A stretch of 64,000 nucleotides of DNA from contig OX637800.1 of NCBI GenBank assembly GCA_951802425.1, forward strand, positions 1,860,001 through 1,924,000, in the 5' to 3' direction. The position numbers and the translations under genes were made by a program. This DNA comes from Clavaria fumosa (Eukaryota; Basidiomycota; Agaricomycetes; Agaricales; Clavariaceae). A model generated the notes under the pieces. The model did no database searches, was not told the DNA's origin, and saw nothing but the letters and a program-made list of their open reading frames with translations. Below are positions 12,801 through 22,113 of this stretch, one piece after another. Positions within the stretch are counted from its first letter, which is position 1. Each line of letters opens with the position of its first letter.

Positions 12801-15800
12801 GACGACTCGGACGACTCAGAGGCGGCGGCTGGTGCGGGTCTGGCTCGCGCGGGGTTCGGGGCGGCGGTGTGTAGGGGCGGCGGCGCGGAGCGCGGAGACG
12901 GTGGTGGGGCTGGTGGTGAATATTATCGTGCAGAGCGGCTGGGCGAGGGTGAGTACGCCGAGGAGGACGAGGGGGAAGCTGGGGAAGGGAACGACGACAA
13001 CGACGAGGACGACGACGCGCTGGTGTTGCAGAGCCAAAATCTACCGGACGCGACGGTCCCGCTGGGGTTGATTGCTAATTTGAGTCTGAGTAATAATAAG
13101 GTGCGAACGATGGCGGCAGCCGGAGCGGGTGCTGCGGCTGGGGCGGGGTTGAGCTTGAAAACGGAGGACGAAGATGACAATGATGTGGTTGGTTTCTTTT
13201 TTTTCTGCTTTCTTTTGGGTCGACTGTTGATGTGTTGCTTTCCTTCTCAATTCTTCACCTTGGAACGATAGGGAGTGGCCAGCGCCACGTATTTCATGCC
13301 TGGTCCGGCGACGGACCTCGATATACGCGCCAGTCTGATCGAGCGCCACACACCGGAAATCGTGGTCCATGGACTCGTGAAGCCGGAAGACGTGGAGAAG
13401 CTGTTTGAGCTGTGAGTTTCGTTTGTGATCTTTCGCAATCCACTTTTGGTTGCGACGGTTCTGTGACTGGATGGCTTTGTTTGCTTATGCGAGAATTTTT
13501 AATAGGTTTTATCAGAGAGTGAACGTAAGCCAAGCCGGTACTGCGCCACTCTCTTCAGCCTTGTCTGACTTATTGTTTGGTTTTTTTTTCTTCTTCTTTA
13601 ATCCTCTGTCTGGTCATAGCCTTTCTTGTCCCTGCTCGACCCGGTACTACACACGCCTGCACAGACGTTCCAACGTTGCCCATTCCTGTTCACGGTGATC
13701 TGCGCGATCTCGTCACGGTACTACAGCGAGAAATCGGAGATCTACCCGATCGCGATGCACTTTGCCAAGCACGCGGCGGCGAACGCGCTGATTGACGGGT
13801 GGAAGAGCGTCGAGCTTTGCCAAGCCTATATTCTTATGAGCGTGTATGCCGTCCCGGCGCGCCGATGGGAAGAGGATCGGAGTTGGTTGTATACAGGCCT
13901 GGCGATTCGGTGAGTTTGCTTTCTTTTTGGCCTTCTCCTGTTTTTTTATATGATCTGACGATCTGTCTCGCATTTCCTTCCCCTATCACGTGTCGGCGAA
14001 TGACGATGATGCTTTGGATGATTTTTTTTTTGCTCTTCATTTTTGAAGGATCGCAACAGATTTGAACTTGCATCAAGCTCCGGTGTTGCCGAAGAACCAG
14101 ACCGAGAAGCAGGAGAGGGAAACGCTGAACAAGACGAGGGTGTGGATGATCTGCTTCAACCTGGATCGATCCACGGCGACGCAGTTCGGCAAGCCGACCA
14201 CCATCAAGGAGGACTTGTGAGTGGCTTTTCATGTTTCTGCTCCCCCCCGCCAGACTGATTAATATATGGGGCAATCAGCGTCGTACGCACTGGTAAAGAT
14301 TGGTACAGCAAGTCCAAGTATAATCATCCTGTGTGTACCGTTCCCCCCTCCTTTATGATGTGCTTCCACCCATTAAATTTATTCGCAGTTCGATATCCAC
14401 CTATGTGCCTACTCGTGTCTACTTCGGATCGTGGCTGCTTTCCATGACGCAGTGTACTCAGACCCAAGCTCGCCGTCTGGGTTGAATAAGGTCAATTTCA
14501 ATACTATATCCCACACCGTTACAGTGAGGTCCTTAACATGGTGCGGCATCCTACTCTTTGCAGCAAGTCGATTTTCGACAGGTGACCGCGACACATGACG
14601 CAAACCTAACGATGTTCCATGAGGAGTGGGCCGTGCGATTTGCGGATGATCCGAATATCGACGGTGATGCTTGACATTTTCCTACAGGAGAATGTCGTAA
14701 TGGCTGATATACCTTGGCACTTATAGATCCAGCGGTCGCGTTCCGATGTTCCCTGCTTCCGTTGTGAGTTCCTTCTCCGTTCTGTCGATTAGACGGCGTC
14801 GGGCTCACTCACACCTCGCGCTATCTAAGTTTGGTTGGATATTCGAGGCTTGTAATGTACTCTTTTGGATTCCAGCACGCCTTTCAACGCGGACTAGAGC
14901 CTGGGGACCATATATTCTATTCCAAAGTGAGTGGCAACGCTGCTCACGCTTCACTCTGGCGCCTCAACTTCCCTCCTCGGCCAGTGCTTTGACGCAGCCA
15001 AGTCTGTCATCACCAACATGGTGGACAACCTTGCACCTAGTGGATATATGCGTTTCGCCCCAGATGGACATTTCGTGTTCGCGTCCTTCGCCTCGGCGTT
15101 CCTGCTCAAGGTTTGTGGTTGTTTGGCGGTCAGAAATATGCCTAACCCTCGTTTGTCCATACAGCTTTTGCGTCCGGAATTCTCCCACCTCATGATGAAA
15201 CAGCAAGAGAACGAGGTGTTTGAGTTGATTGGACGGCTGATCCAGACGCTAAGCTCACCCGAGATTGCGATTGACGATCGCCACACTCCCAGATTGTACG
15301 CTCGCTTCCTCGCTGGGTTGCTGTTGAAGTATCGACGAGACGGCACGGCGGGAGTTCAGGCCAAGCCGCAGCATCCCCCGTCAAATTCTCTGGGGATCAA
15401 CGTGGATTACCTTGGGCAGTCACAACCAGCAGGCTCGGCGCATCCACCGTCTTTCTCCGCTGCGCCACCACCATCTCAACCCTCTCCACCACAGCCAGGG
15501 ATGCAGAGAGGAGGAGGGGCTGCAACAGCGTACGAGTCCCAGCAGAGCGTATTCAAGGCCAAGCCTGAGCCGATCTACCGGCCCGAGGCGTCATCGGTGC
15601 TAGGCACAGGGACACTCGATTTTACGGCTGGGGATACGGGGACGGGTAATGCAGCATCTGCAGCTGAGGACAGCCCATTCGAATTGGACATAATGGATCT
15701 AAGGGGTCTGGATGAGGAGATGCTGGCGACGATGCAGACGCTGAAGAATCCATCGTTCTGGGAAAACATGATGATGCCTGGGTGTGTTTTGAGCACCATT

Positions 15801-15964
15801 TCTGCCGTGCATCCTGGTTTCTGATGTCTAAATGATCCTTTCGCAGTTTCATCTGGCCTGAACAGTCAACCCCAGAGATACATCCCAACACTCTTGACGC
15901 GTATCACCACGCTATACCAGCCATGCACCACGGTTTCCATGCTCCTGAGGTAGCACTATATTAA
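9827..15964 (+). CDS. Zn2Cys6 transcription factor, PriB-like, with fungal-specific regulatory domain
   Basis: Nuclear DNA-binding regulator. My model has 19 exons: 9827-9857, 9990-10564, 10624-11342, 11841-11874, 12064-12164, 12449-12515, 12594-13187, 13272-13411, 13506-13524, 13620-13909, 14049-14216, 14279-14330, 14389-14490, 14564-14663, 14727-14763, 14830-14926, 14985-15110, 15165-15781 and 15847-15964. The coding length is 3,987 nt (1,328 residues) and every junction keeps frame. The N-terminal 440 residues are Ser/Pro/Gln-rich (a Q8 run). The zinc cluster, about residues 446-473, is C-X2-C-X6-C-X8-C-X2-C-X6-C (CTHCKKLKMKC then CKRCKGGGHIC), split by an intron, followed by a short coiled coil (REYLLAQIRQKDSIIESLLK). 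The middle-homology region starts near residue 745 (VEKLFELFYQRVNPFLSLLD). Known relatives include Lentinula edodes PriB, linked to fruiting-body formation. The first exon and the 498-bp third intron are the least certain parts. Targets are unknown. Confidence 0.88.
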
Positions 15965-16314
15965 GAAGCGGCTCTCTGGCTTGAAGTAGACCCCCATACG
16001 TTACGTGCAAAAGTAGTGACGTGAAGTCCTTTTCTGTCGTAGCTAGTGGTTTCCCCTCTCTTTCTCAAAGGATTTTTCTTCTTTCTTCGAGCCTTACCTC
16101 GTCGTTCTCAACTAGCAATTTTTCCTTGTACACAGCACAATCTTGGCCCTTGCATAATATTTACGAAGTAAATTACGATACGCTTTTGATGCAAAAGAAC
16201 AATTAGGAGCCGAAGGAGATTTGAGAAGTCCTTGTATCTACCCCTAGCAAAGTCAGCCCCGCTCCCTCTCTCACTTCCACGCTGATTCCGACTCTTCGGT
16301 AGATAGGTGTGGGG
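15965..16314. other. Intergenic 3' flanks of convergent genes
   Basis: Lies between the stop of the transcription-factor gene and the stop of the minus-strand peptide gene. I see only T-rich 3' flank sequence (16060-16200) and no coding frame of quality. Confidence 0.6.
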
Positions 16315-16521
16315 TCAAAGCTTAGGCACTTTTGTGGGTGCGGCAGCATTAGAAGTAGTGACCCAGGAGGGAGGTGGCCCTCGCCGTACCAACTGCGAAG
16401 AATTTGATTAAATTCGTGAAGCTAGTCCAGACCACGAACTTACAGGCATCGCAGCAGTGAGCTGGAAGACTATGAACAAAGTCAGGGAAAGCTGAAGAAC
16501 GCGGCGGATAGACGTCGACAT
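16315..16521 (-). CDS. Small secreted peptide, copy 1 (51 residues)
   Basis: Two exons on the minus strand: 16521-16444 and 16392-16315, with a 51-bp GTAAGT...TTCGCAG intron in phase 0. The product starts with a clear signal peptide (MSTSIRRVLQLSLTLFIVFQ, then LTAAMP) and has a short mature tail containing PPPSWVTTS and PTKVPKL. It is paralogous to the plus-strand gene at 17794-17997. The two share exon lengths (78 nt first exon), intron position and much of the intron sequence. Differences in the second exon are mostly at third positions or are 3-nt indels, which supports this frame as coding. No cysteines are present and no known family was recognised; a secreted peptide is inferred from the leader only. 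Confidence 0.7.
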
Positions 16522-16592
16522 GAAGGAAATTGCCCCGGATTTCGAGAAAAATGTCAGATGAAGTTGCAAGGCTTCGAGAACGAGCTGGTGGG

Positions 16593-16614
16593 CCAATTGG
16601 ACTGTCGTATTATA
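16593..16614 (-). promoter_or_regulatory. TATA-like box and CCAAT element of peptide gene copy 1
   Basis: On the minus strand TATAAT (16614-16609) is followed by GTCCAATTGG (16602-16593). The TATA-like box is 93 bp from the ATG. The same two elements in the same order stand in front of copy 2, 88 bp from its ATG. Confidence 0.55.
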
Positions 16615-16639
16615 CCTAAGAGCTGGCGTCCTGCCGTAA

Positions 16640-17700
16640 CTCGGATCTTTGTTCATTCTTTATAGGTTGGCCTAGACTCAAAGCAGGGGAATCATTTGAT
16701 ATGAAGTGCGGTCAAAATCAGCATCAAACGGGATGTGATACGGCCCGACGGTGTCGCCGACGAGACTTTGATTTCTGTGAAGTGGTCGTTACGCGGAGAG
16801 GTAAGTCTCGGAAGATGGAAGAGATCATGTGCTAGCGAGGACTACTTTAGCTCCACCATCGAATACTCACCCTGGTTCTGTTATTTTCCGCAATTCGTCA
16901 GCAACGCTATCATCAATTTTCCGTCCATTCAGAGTCGCGGGAAAGTGAGGTTAGTTTTTCCGGTAGCAATTGCAGCAATTTTGCGTGCTCAATTTCAAAC
17001 TGGCATGTGTTCACGAGATTTGAGAGGTTGCTTGCACACACAAACCCACGCCACATACAACGAATTCTTGATAGCAAATCTCAATCAAAATCTCACGTTG
17101 CAAGAGGGCGCTGTCTTACATTGGCGATTGAGAATTTGAGATTTGAGATCTCTTTTTTTTTTTTTTTCTCTTTTTTTTTTTTCACACCTGGAATTACTGC
17201 CAGCCACTCAGAACATTCACTACCTTCTATTTCGCACTCTAGTGACTCCTTGCTTCATTTGAGATTCGTTCAAATATTATTTGAGGGTTTTACCCAGAAC
17301 TTCTGTCAACGTCCAAATCATTCAGTGCTCGGCGCTGCATCAGCCTCGTTACAATTGAATTGGTCTATTATTGTATTATTATTATTATTATACACGCCCC
17401 TGCCGTGTCAAACAACAACAACACTGAAGGCATGCAGAAGTCCTCGCAGCGTATGGCCCCCTTTGCCATCCTCGGAGACCTACCTCACCACGCAGAGACC
17501 ATTTTCATAGTTTCAGTGAGTTGGGCCCGGATACATTTCATTATTACTATGTTGATTTTTGTCTGCAATCAGTTCCCCTGAAACACATTCCAATTTCCAA
17601 CGGTTGAATGATTGTACGTTCATTGAGACTAGTCCAAGGGCAATCTGAAAACGAGTGATGAGGACAAGATTTTGAATTTTGAATGGCAACGGCACGAGGC
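16640..17700. other. Shared upstream region of the divergent peptide genes
   Basis: About 1.1 kb between the two promoters. It holds T-tracts at 17151-17182 and a (TTA)n microsatellite near 17370-17392. A plus-strand open frame at 16735-17139 has no recognisable feature and is not called as a gene. Confidence 0.5.
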
Positions 17701-17705
17701 CAACT

Positions 17706-17723
17706 TATAAGAACGTCCAATTG
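17706..17723 (+). promoter_or_regulatory. TATA box and CCAAT element of peptide gene copy 2
   Basis: TATAA at 17706-17710 followed by GTCCAATTG at 17715-17723, 88 bp upstream of the ATG. The same arrangement in front of the inverted paralogue indicates that the promoter was duplicated together with the gene. Confidence 0.55.
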
Positions 17724-17793
17724 ACGAGGCCACCCAACTCTTACAACCTCTGTCGTTACTCTTCCTCCCGCATCTGCTGCGAAACCGGCCATC

Positions 17794-17997
17794 ATGTTGA
17801 CGTCTATCCGCCGCGTCCTTCAGCTATCCCTGATATTGTTCATGGTCTTCCAGCTCACTGCTGCGGTGCCTGTAAGTTGTGGTTTGGACTAGCTTCACGA
17901 ATCTAATTCTTCGCAGTTTGGAAAACAGCCTCCTTCATGGGCCACCACCTCTTCTACAGCTATCGTCAAGCCTACAAAATTGCCGCCCAGACCTTGA
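17794..17997 (+). CDS. Small secreted peptide, copy 2 (52 residues)
   Basis: Exons 17794-17871 and 17917-17997, with a 45-bp intron (GTAAGT...TTCGCAG) in phase 0. The leader MLTSIRRVLQLSLILFMVFQ followed by LTAAVP is a typical signal peptide. The mature part is short, with QPPSWATTSS and PTKLPPRP. It is the divergent paralogue of the gene at 16315-16521. A competing reading exists: the frame starting at the ATG at 17937 stays open to 18119 and codes RIYREELEVREG and FFQEQMHGL. However, the corresponding frame in copy 1 is closed by a stop, whereas the frame chosen here shows 3-nt gaps and third-position changes between copies. Function is unknown. Confidence 0.68.
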
Positions 17998-18440
17998 ACC
18001 CCACACGTATCTACCGCGAAGAATTGGAAGTGAGGGAGGGAGTGCGGCCGGAGCAGGTGCGGAGGACGACCTTTTTCCAGGAACAGATGCATGGACTTGT
18101 CGAATCTCATTCAGTTTGAAATTTCGTTCTTTTTATTGAAGTGACCATTGAGCCAGCGCATGCTTTGTATTTATTAATAATACTTGCATACACCACGGCA
18201 ACGCGTGCAGTGAGCAGCATTGATACTGTAACGTTCACGGCAAGCGCCGTTCCTTTTGCGTGCCTGCGTGCCTTATTTGCGATGTGGTGACTCCTGTCGA
18301 CGTCGATTCGGCCGTAGGTTCATGAGTTCGGAACGTGTGAATTAGCAATTCCAATATTGTTACAAAAAACCAGAAAGTGCTACAAATGCGAGAATGCACA
18401 CAGGCGCACAAGTTCAACTTGCACAGTGAAGTTGCCTGAG
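17998..18440. other. Intergenic region between peptide gene 2 and DPB4
   Basis: The first 60 bp after the stop still align with the sequence after the stop of copy 1 (CCCCACAC.TATCTACCG), so the duplicated block includes part of the 3' flank. Beyond that only A/T-rich 3' sequence is seen. Confidence 0.5.
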
Positions 18441-19382
18441 CTAATCCTCCTCAAGAGCATGCACATCTTCGTCGTCAGTGACCATCTCGTCATCGAGATC
18501 ATCTTCATGGTTGACCTGAGCCTTCCCCTTCGGGCTAGCTTCTGCATTCTCTAGATTAGCTGAACTGATCGCGGGTGTGTTGATGGCGAGTTCTCCTTCT
18601 TCTGGCGGAATGGCCGTGCTAGGCGGACGTGAGATAGATGCGATCGCGGTTGTCGACGCCGACGCCGATGCAGAGATGGCAGATTGAGTAGACTTGGCCT
18701 TGGACTTGCCCGTGGTCGCGCCCGTATCGGCGTCCGCGCGTTTGGCTTTGGTTTTGCTGGAGCCTCCCGCACCAGACTTTTTACTCTTATCAGACTTTGC
18801 TGTTTCGCGATAGACTAAATGGGACGTAAAGGTTGGAGTTAGTTTTGCCATTTGGAGAAGGAAAGGAAGACCCACTTTGCAGTTCGGCCTGAAGTTTGTC
18901 TACGAGGTCACCAAACTCAATGATCTCGAGGGCACGCAGGACATCAGAAGCTGAGATGCTCTTGTGTTGCTTTGAGAGGGCAACATCATGAGCGCTACAA
19001 GATACAATGAAAGTTTTAGGACTATAGGATGCAGCTCATCCGACGAATAGGCTTACGTCGCTGCTGTTGGCTTTTGAGGAACGCGTGACAAGATGATGAG
19101 AAGCGACGGCCAACGTACTAAGGTAATTGATGAACACTGTCGAGCTCTTGGTGATAGACAGAACGATATCTCGTTGTAGTTTTGAGGACTCAGATATCTA
19201 AGGCAACATTAAATCAGAACCGTCGTCGTCGTCGTCGTCGTTAAGAAGAAACCGCTGACAGCAGATCTAGCGATTTTCGTGACAAGGCTTTTTGGGAGCT
19301 CGAAATTTTCGATGCTGTCTGAGAGAAGATCTTGCTGGGCCTGCGCGGAAATCTGTCCTGTCACGGATTCCTTGCGGGGCAT
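18441..19382 (-). CDS. DPB4: DNA polymerase epsilon subunit D (Dpb4/POLE3, histone fold)
   Basis: Small histone-fold subunit of DNA polymerase epsilon, which pairs with Dpb3/POLE4 and is also found in ISW2/CHRAC remodelling complexes; it acts in the nucleus. Five exons on the minus strand: 19382-19260, 19197-19119, 19063-19057, 18994-18876 and 18814-18441, 702 nt in all (233 residues). The histone fold runs from ELPKSLVTKIARSA through STVFINYLTATAHDVALSKQ to SISASDVLRALEIIEF (about residues 28-110). The third exon has only 7 nt and supplies part of TATAHD; without it the frame is lost between INYL and AHDVAL. The tail is Lys/Ser/Ala-rich and ends in an acidic stretch (HEDDLDDEMVTDDEDVHALE), as in many Dpb4 proteins. 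The ATG lies 189 bp from the ATG of the next gene, on the opposite strand, so they probably share a bidirectional promoter. Confidence 0.87.
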
Positions 19383-19571
19383 CGTTGTGGTTGACCCGCG
19401 CTTACAGTAAGGTCCGTGTAGCTAAAAAAGGTTCTCCTCGCCACCAAAAGGGGCAATCCAAGGCTAGCTCTATGTTCCGAAGGCCGCGACGACGAAGACG
19501 ACCATTACCACGGCCACGACCACCACCGGCAACACCACCACCATTGCCACGAACGACGGTACTTTCGGAAC

Positions 19572-20203
19572 ATGGCAGACCCAACCATGCTTGTCGGCTC
19601 GCTCAGTTCTGATCTCGACCAGTCTGAGAATGCCAGCCGCTCGCAGCCACTACTACAGACTGGGGACACTATCTATCCCGTTCATTCACACTGGTCGTTA
19701 CCTCCTGTAAATATCGCCAACGACGCCCTCTTATCCCCTCCAGTTGACAACCGACATCAGTCGCAACGTACTCGTAACGTACAGCCTGTTTCCGAGCCTA
19801 GTACGTCCGGGCAGGACCTAGTCACCAGCGTCGACACCCGTCTTAAGAACAGTTACTATCCACCCGCTCGGCGTTCTACGCATTCTCCCGGTATTGGGAC
19901 TAGCGCAAGACCTGGCCAGCTCGTTCCACCTCCACCATCTGTCTGTGAGTTCTCTCATTACCTTAATGCGAATGACCAATTCTGAGTTCATGGCCGGTAG
20001 TCCGTCCTACCACTTTTTGGCGCAGAACTAGACGTTCAGGCGTAACTGGTGCCTCATATTCTCCCTCGTTACACCTCATACGCCGTTCGACCTTCATCGC
20101 CGCCGGCTTGTCATTGGACAAACCATTCGCAGACTTATCCGCGTTTGCTGTGGAATCAAGGATTGGAATCGTGCTTCTCCTGCCAGAATTTAAGCTGCAA
20201 TAA
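19572..20203 (+). CDS. Hypothetical protein, 191 residues, two exons
   Basis: Exons 19572-19944 and 20001-20203 with a 56-bp GTGAGT...GGTAG intron in phase 1. The N-terminal two thirds are Ser/Pro-rich and probably disordered (SRSQPLLQTGD, PARRSTHSPGIGTS). Exon 2 codes a basic then more ordered part (TTFWRRTRRSG, STFIAAGLSLDKPFADLSAF, IGIVLLLPEFKLQ). The stop codon lies 18 nt before the ATG of the next gene on the same strand and in the same frame. The family is unknown. It could be an independent gene, the first cistron of a shared transcript, or an upstream open frame of the membrane-protein gene. The splice junction keeps the frame open for 67 more codons, which supports the model moderately. 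Confidence 0.5.
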
Positions 20204-20221
20204 CTGCCCTACCTCACCACG

Positions 20222-21865
20222 ATGAATCCTCGTTTCTCGATTCCTATGAACAGCGTACTTGGGCTGGTTGTCATTTTATCTTGTGGAGCTGGAGCCGAGA
20301 ACTTGTCTCTGAGTGATACACCACAACCGACAAAGCATTCCGAAACGATTCATTCACCGCGACAGAACCCCACCGCGCCGTTACCCCTACCAACGACCTC
20401 GTCAAGCTTCAATTGGTGGCCATATCCTCCTTGGGGCGCATCCACAAGCACAAGTATGAGTGCCAGTACAATACCAGGCCTGTCCACCCTGTCTGCTTCG
20501 ATCATCGTCACCTCCGCACCCGTACCGTCGCCGTCATCCACACCTGCATCTTCTCCACTTGCTTTGTCCAACCCTCCTGTATCCTCTGTCGTTCACATAA
20601 CCGCCCTCCCGCCAGCAACCAGTAGTCTGGCATCCCACACATTGCCCAAATTACCCCAAGCCCACCCGCATCCGTTTCAAGCGGTTTACATCCTCCCACT
20701 TGTTGGTGGCATTGCGCTCGGAGGGCTGGCCGCTTGGTTTTGCTATGGCTTTTGTGTTGCACGGCGTCGGAAACGGCCTTGGAATAGGGGTTCCAGGCGC
20801 AATGAGTTGGAGCCCGGGCCTCCGTATGAGAAATTCGCAACCAAGTTCGCCGATGGCGTGAAGCGGGAGGAGGCAGATGGGCAGGGGTCGCCAAGCAAAT
20901 ATTCCCTTCATGGGACGTCTTACCGTCACCAGCGCAACGATTTCAGCAACCCTCGGTTGTGGCTCTCGCGCGCGTTGTCCACACGCACCCCCTCATCTTT
21001 CCAATGGCCGCCGTTGATACCGACACCACAAACAGACGAGGACGACCCGTTTCTCGCGCTCCCGATGTCGACTCCTGTATCTGTCCCAAGGCCTGCACTA
21101 GGGCGCCGTGGAATAAGTCAGGGCGTTCTGTCATTGTTGGGAGAGTACGAATATGTGGACGTTGATCTGGAGGACAATGAGGGCCAGTATGAAAGCATGA
21201 GGTCTAAGAGTTTGAGGCGGGGTCTGGCTGATAATGTGAGGCGTACGACAGAAAGAGGGGAGAAGCCTCCCGGTAAACAATGGCAATCGGGTCTCAGGGA
21301 TTCAGACAGCGATATGGGCATACACGAAATGGATGAAGAGAAGTGGGTCACCGCCGGCGGCTTCCTCATCGTTGAAGAGGATCCGGTAGAACAAATGGAC
21401 GAAATCGTTCCACAGCATCGATTCCCCTCACAGCCAGAAACTCCAACGAAGCGCTCAGCCAGGAACCAAGGATCAGATCAGTCCACCCCGCTTCCAGTAC
21501 GCGGAAGCCCTTTCGGCGGCACAGGACCTGTGCGTGTCGATTCGTCTGTGCTGCCACGGAGTCCGCCACAGATCACATCGCCGCCGATGGAGTCACATCT
21601 GCTTTTTTCAGAAGGGCACGCGTTACCTGCTCTACCGTCGCCCCAGCGTAATACGTCGTGGAACCCCACATATCAAGGACGGAATGCATCGCGAGAATCA
21701 CCGACGCCGACGCGGCCCCTCCTCGTGAGAACGCCAAAGGAGCGCTACGCTGCACGGCGGGAGGCGCTGGATCGCGTGGAACATATTGTGAAGACAAGCT
21801 TGAGCCAGCGAGATCTGAATGATCGCAAGATGGCGAATCCCGATCTGTATAGAGCGAGAGCTTGA
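20222..21865 (+). CDS. Single-pass membrane protein with Ser/Thr-rich ectodomain
   Basis: Uninterrupted frame of 547 residues, no intron. The start is a signal peptide (MNSVLGLVVILSCGAGA after eight residues). Residues about 30-155 are Ser/Thr/Pro-rich, typical of O-glycosylated fungal ectodomains. One transmembrane helix (YILPLVGGIALGGLAAWFCY, about residues 160-180) is followed by a basic stop-transfer motif (ARRRKR) and a cytosolic tail of about 360 residues. The tail is hydrophilic, with acidic patches (VDVDLEDNEG, GFLIVEEDP) and a conserved-looking end (TPKERYAARREALDRVEHIV). The layout resembles fungal wall-sensor-like or mid2-like proteins, but no specific family was recognised. The gene converges on GPI13 with 248 bp between the stops. 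Confidence 0.75.
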   Translation: MNPRFSIPMNSVLGLVVILSCGAGAENLSLSDTPQPTKHSETIHSPRQNPTAPLPLPTTSSSFNWWPYPPWGASTSTSMSASTIPGLSTLSASIIVTSAPVPSPSSTPASSPLALSNPPVSSVVHITALPPATSSLASHTLPKLPQAHPHPFQAVYILPLVGGIALGGLAAWFCYGFCVARRRKRPWNRGSRRNELEPGPPYEKFATKFADGVKREEADGQGSPSKYSLHGTSYRHQRNDFSNPRLWLSRALSTRTPSSFQWPPLIPTPQTDEDDPFLALPMSTPVSVPRPALGRRGISQGVLSLLGEYEYVDVDLEDNEGQYESMRSKSLRRGLADNVRRTTERGEKPPGKQWQSGLRDSDSDMGIHEMDEEKWVTAGGFLIVEEDPVEQMDEIVPQHRFPSQPETPTKRSARNQGSDQSTPLPVRGSPFGGTGPVRVDSSVLPRSPPQITSPPMESHLLFSEGHALPALPSPQRNTSWNPTYQGRNASRESPTPTRPLLVRTPKERYAARREALDRVEHIVKTSLSQRDLNDRKMANPDLYRARA

Positions 21866-22113
21866 ATTGTGGATGGTCGACCTCGATCCCAAAGGGCCAC
21901 GGATGCGATGGGGCGAAGTTTTCTTGCACGCCCATTCATGTATCTTCCCATTCTAGCTGTTCATTGTATATTGTGCATGACACGTTTAACATGGCGTGAT
22001 TTTCCGGCCTCCCCAATTCAACAAAGAGGATTTCGCCTAATCTAGGTAACTGATTTGTTCCTGTCAATGCGCACAAATGGCAAGTCTATTTGACGACGCA
22101 CGAGCTACAAAAT

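Noticed and set aside
12096..13271. 391-codon open frame on the plus strand
   Set aside because: It reads through three introns of the transcription-factor gene (12165-12448, 12516-12593 and 13188-13271); only the exon parts are coding.
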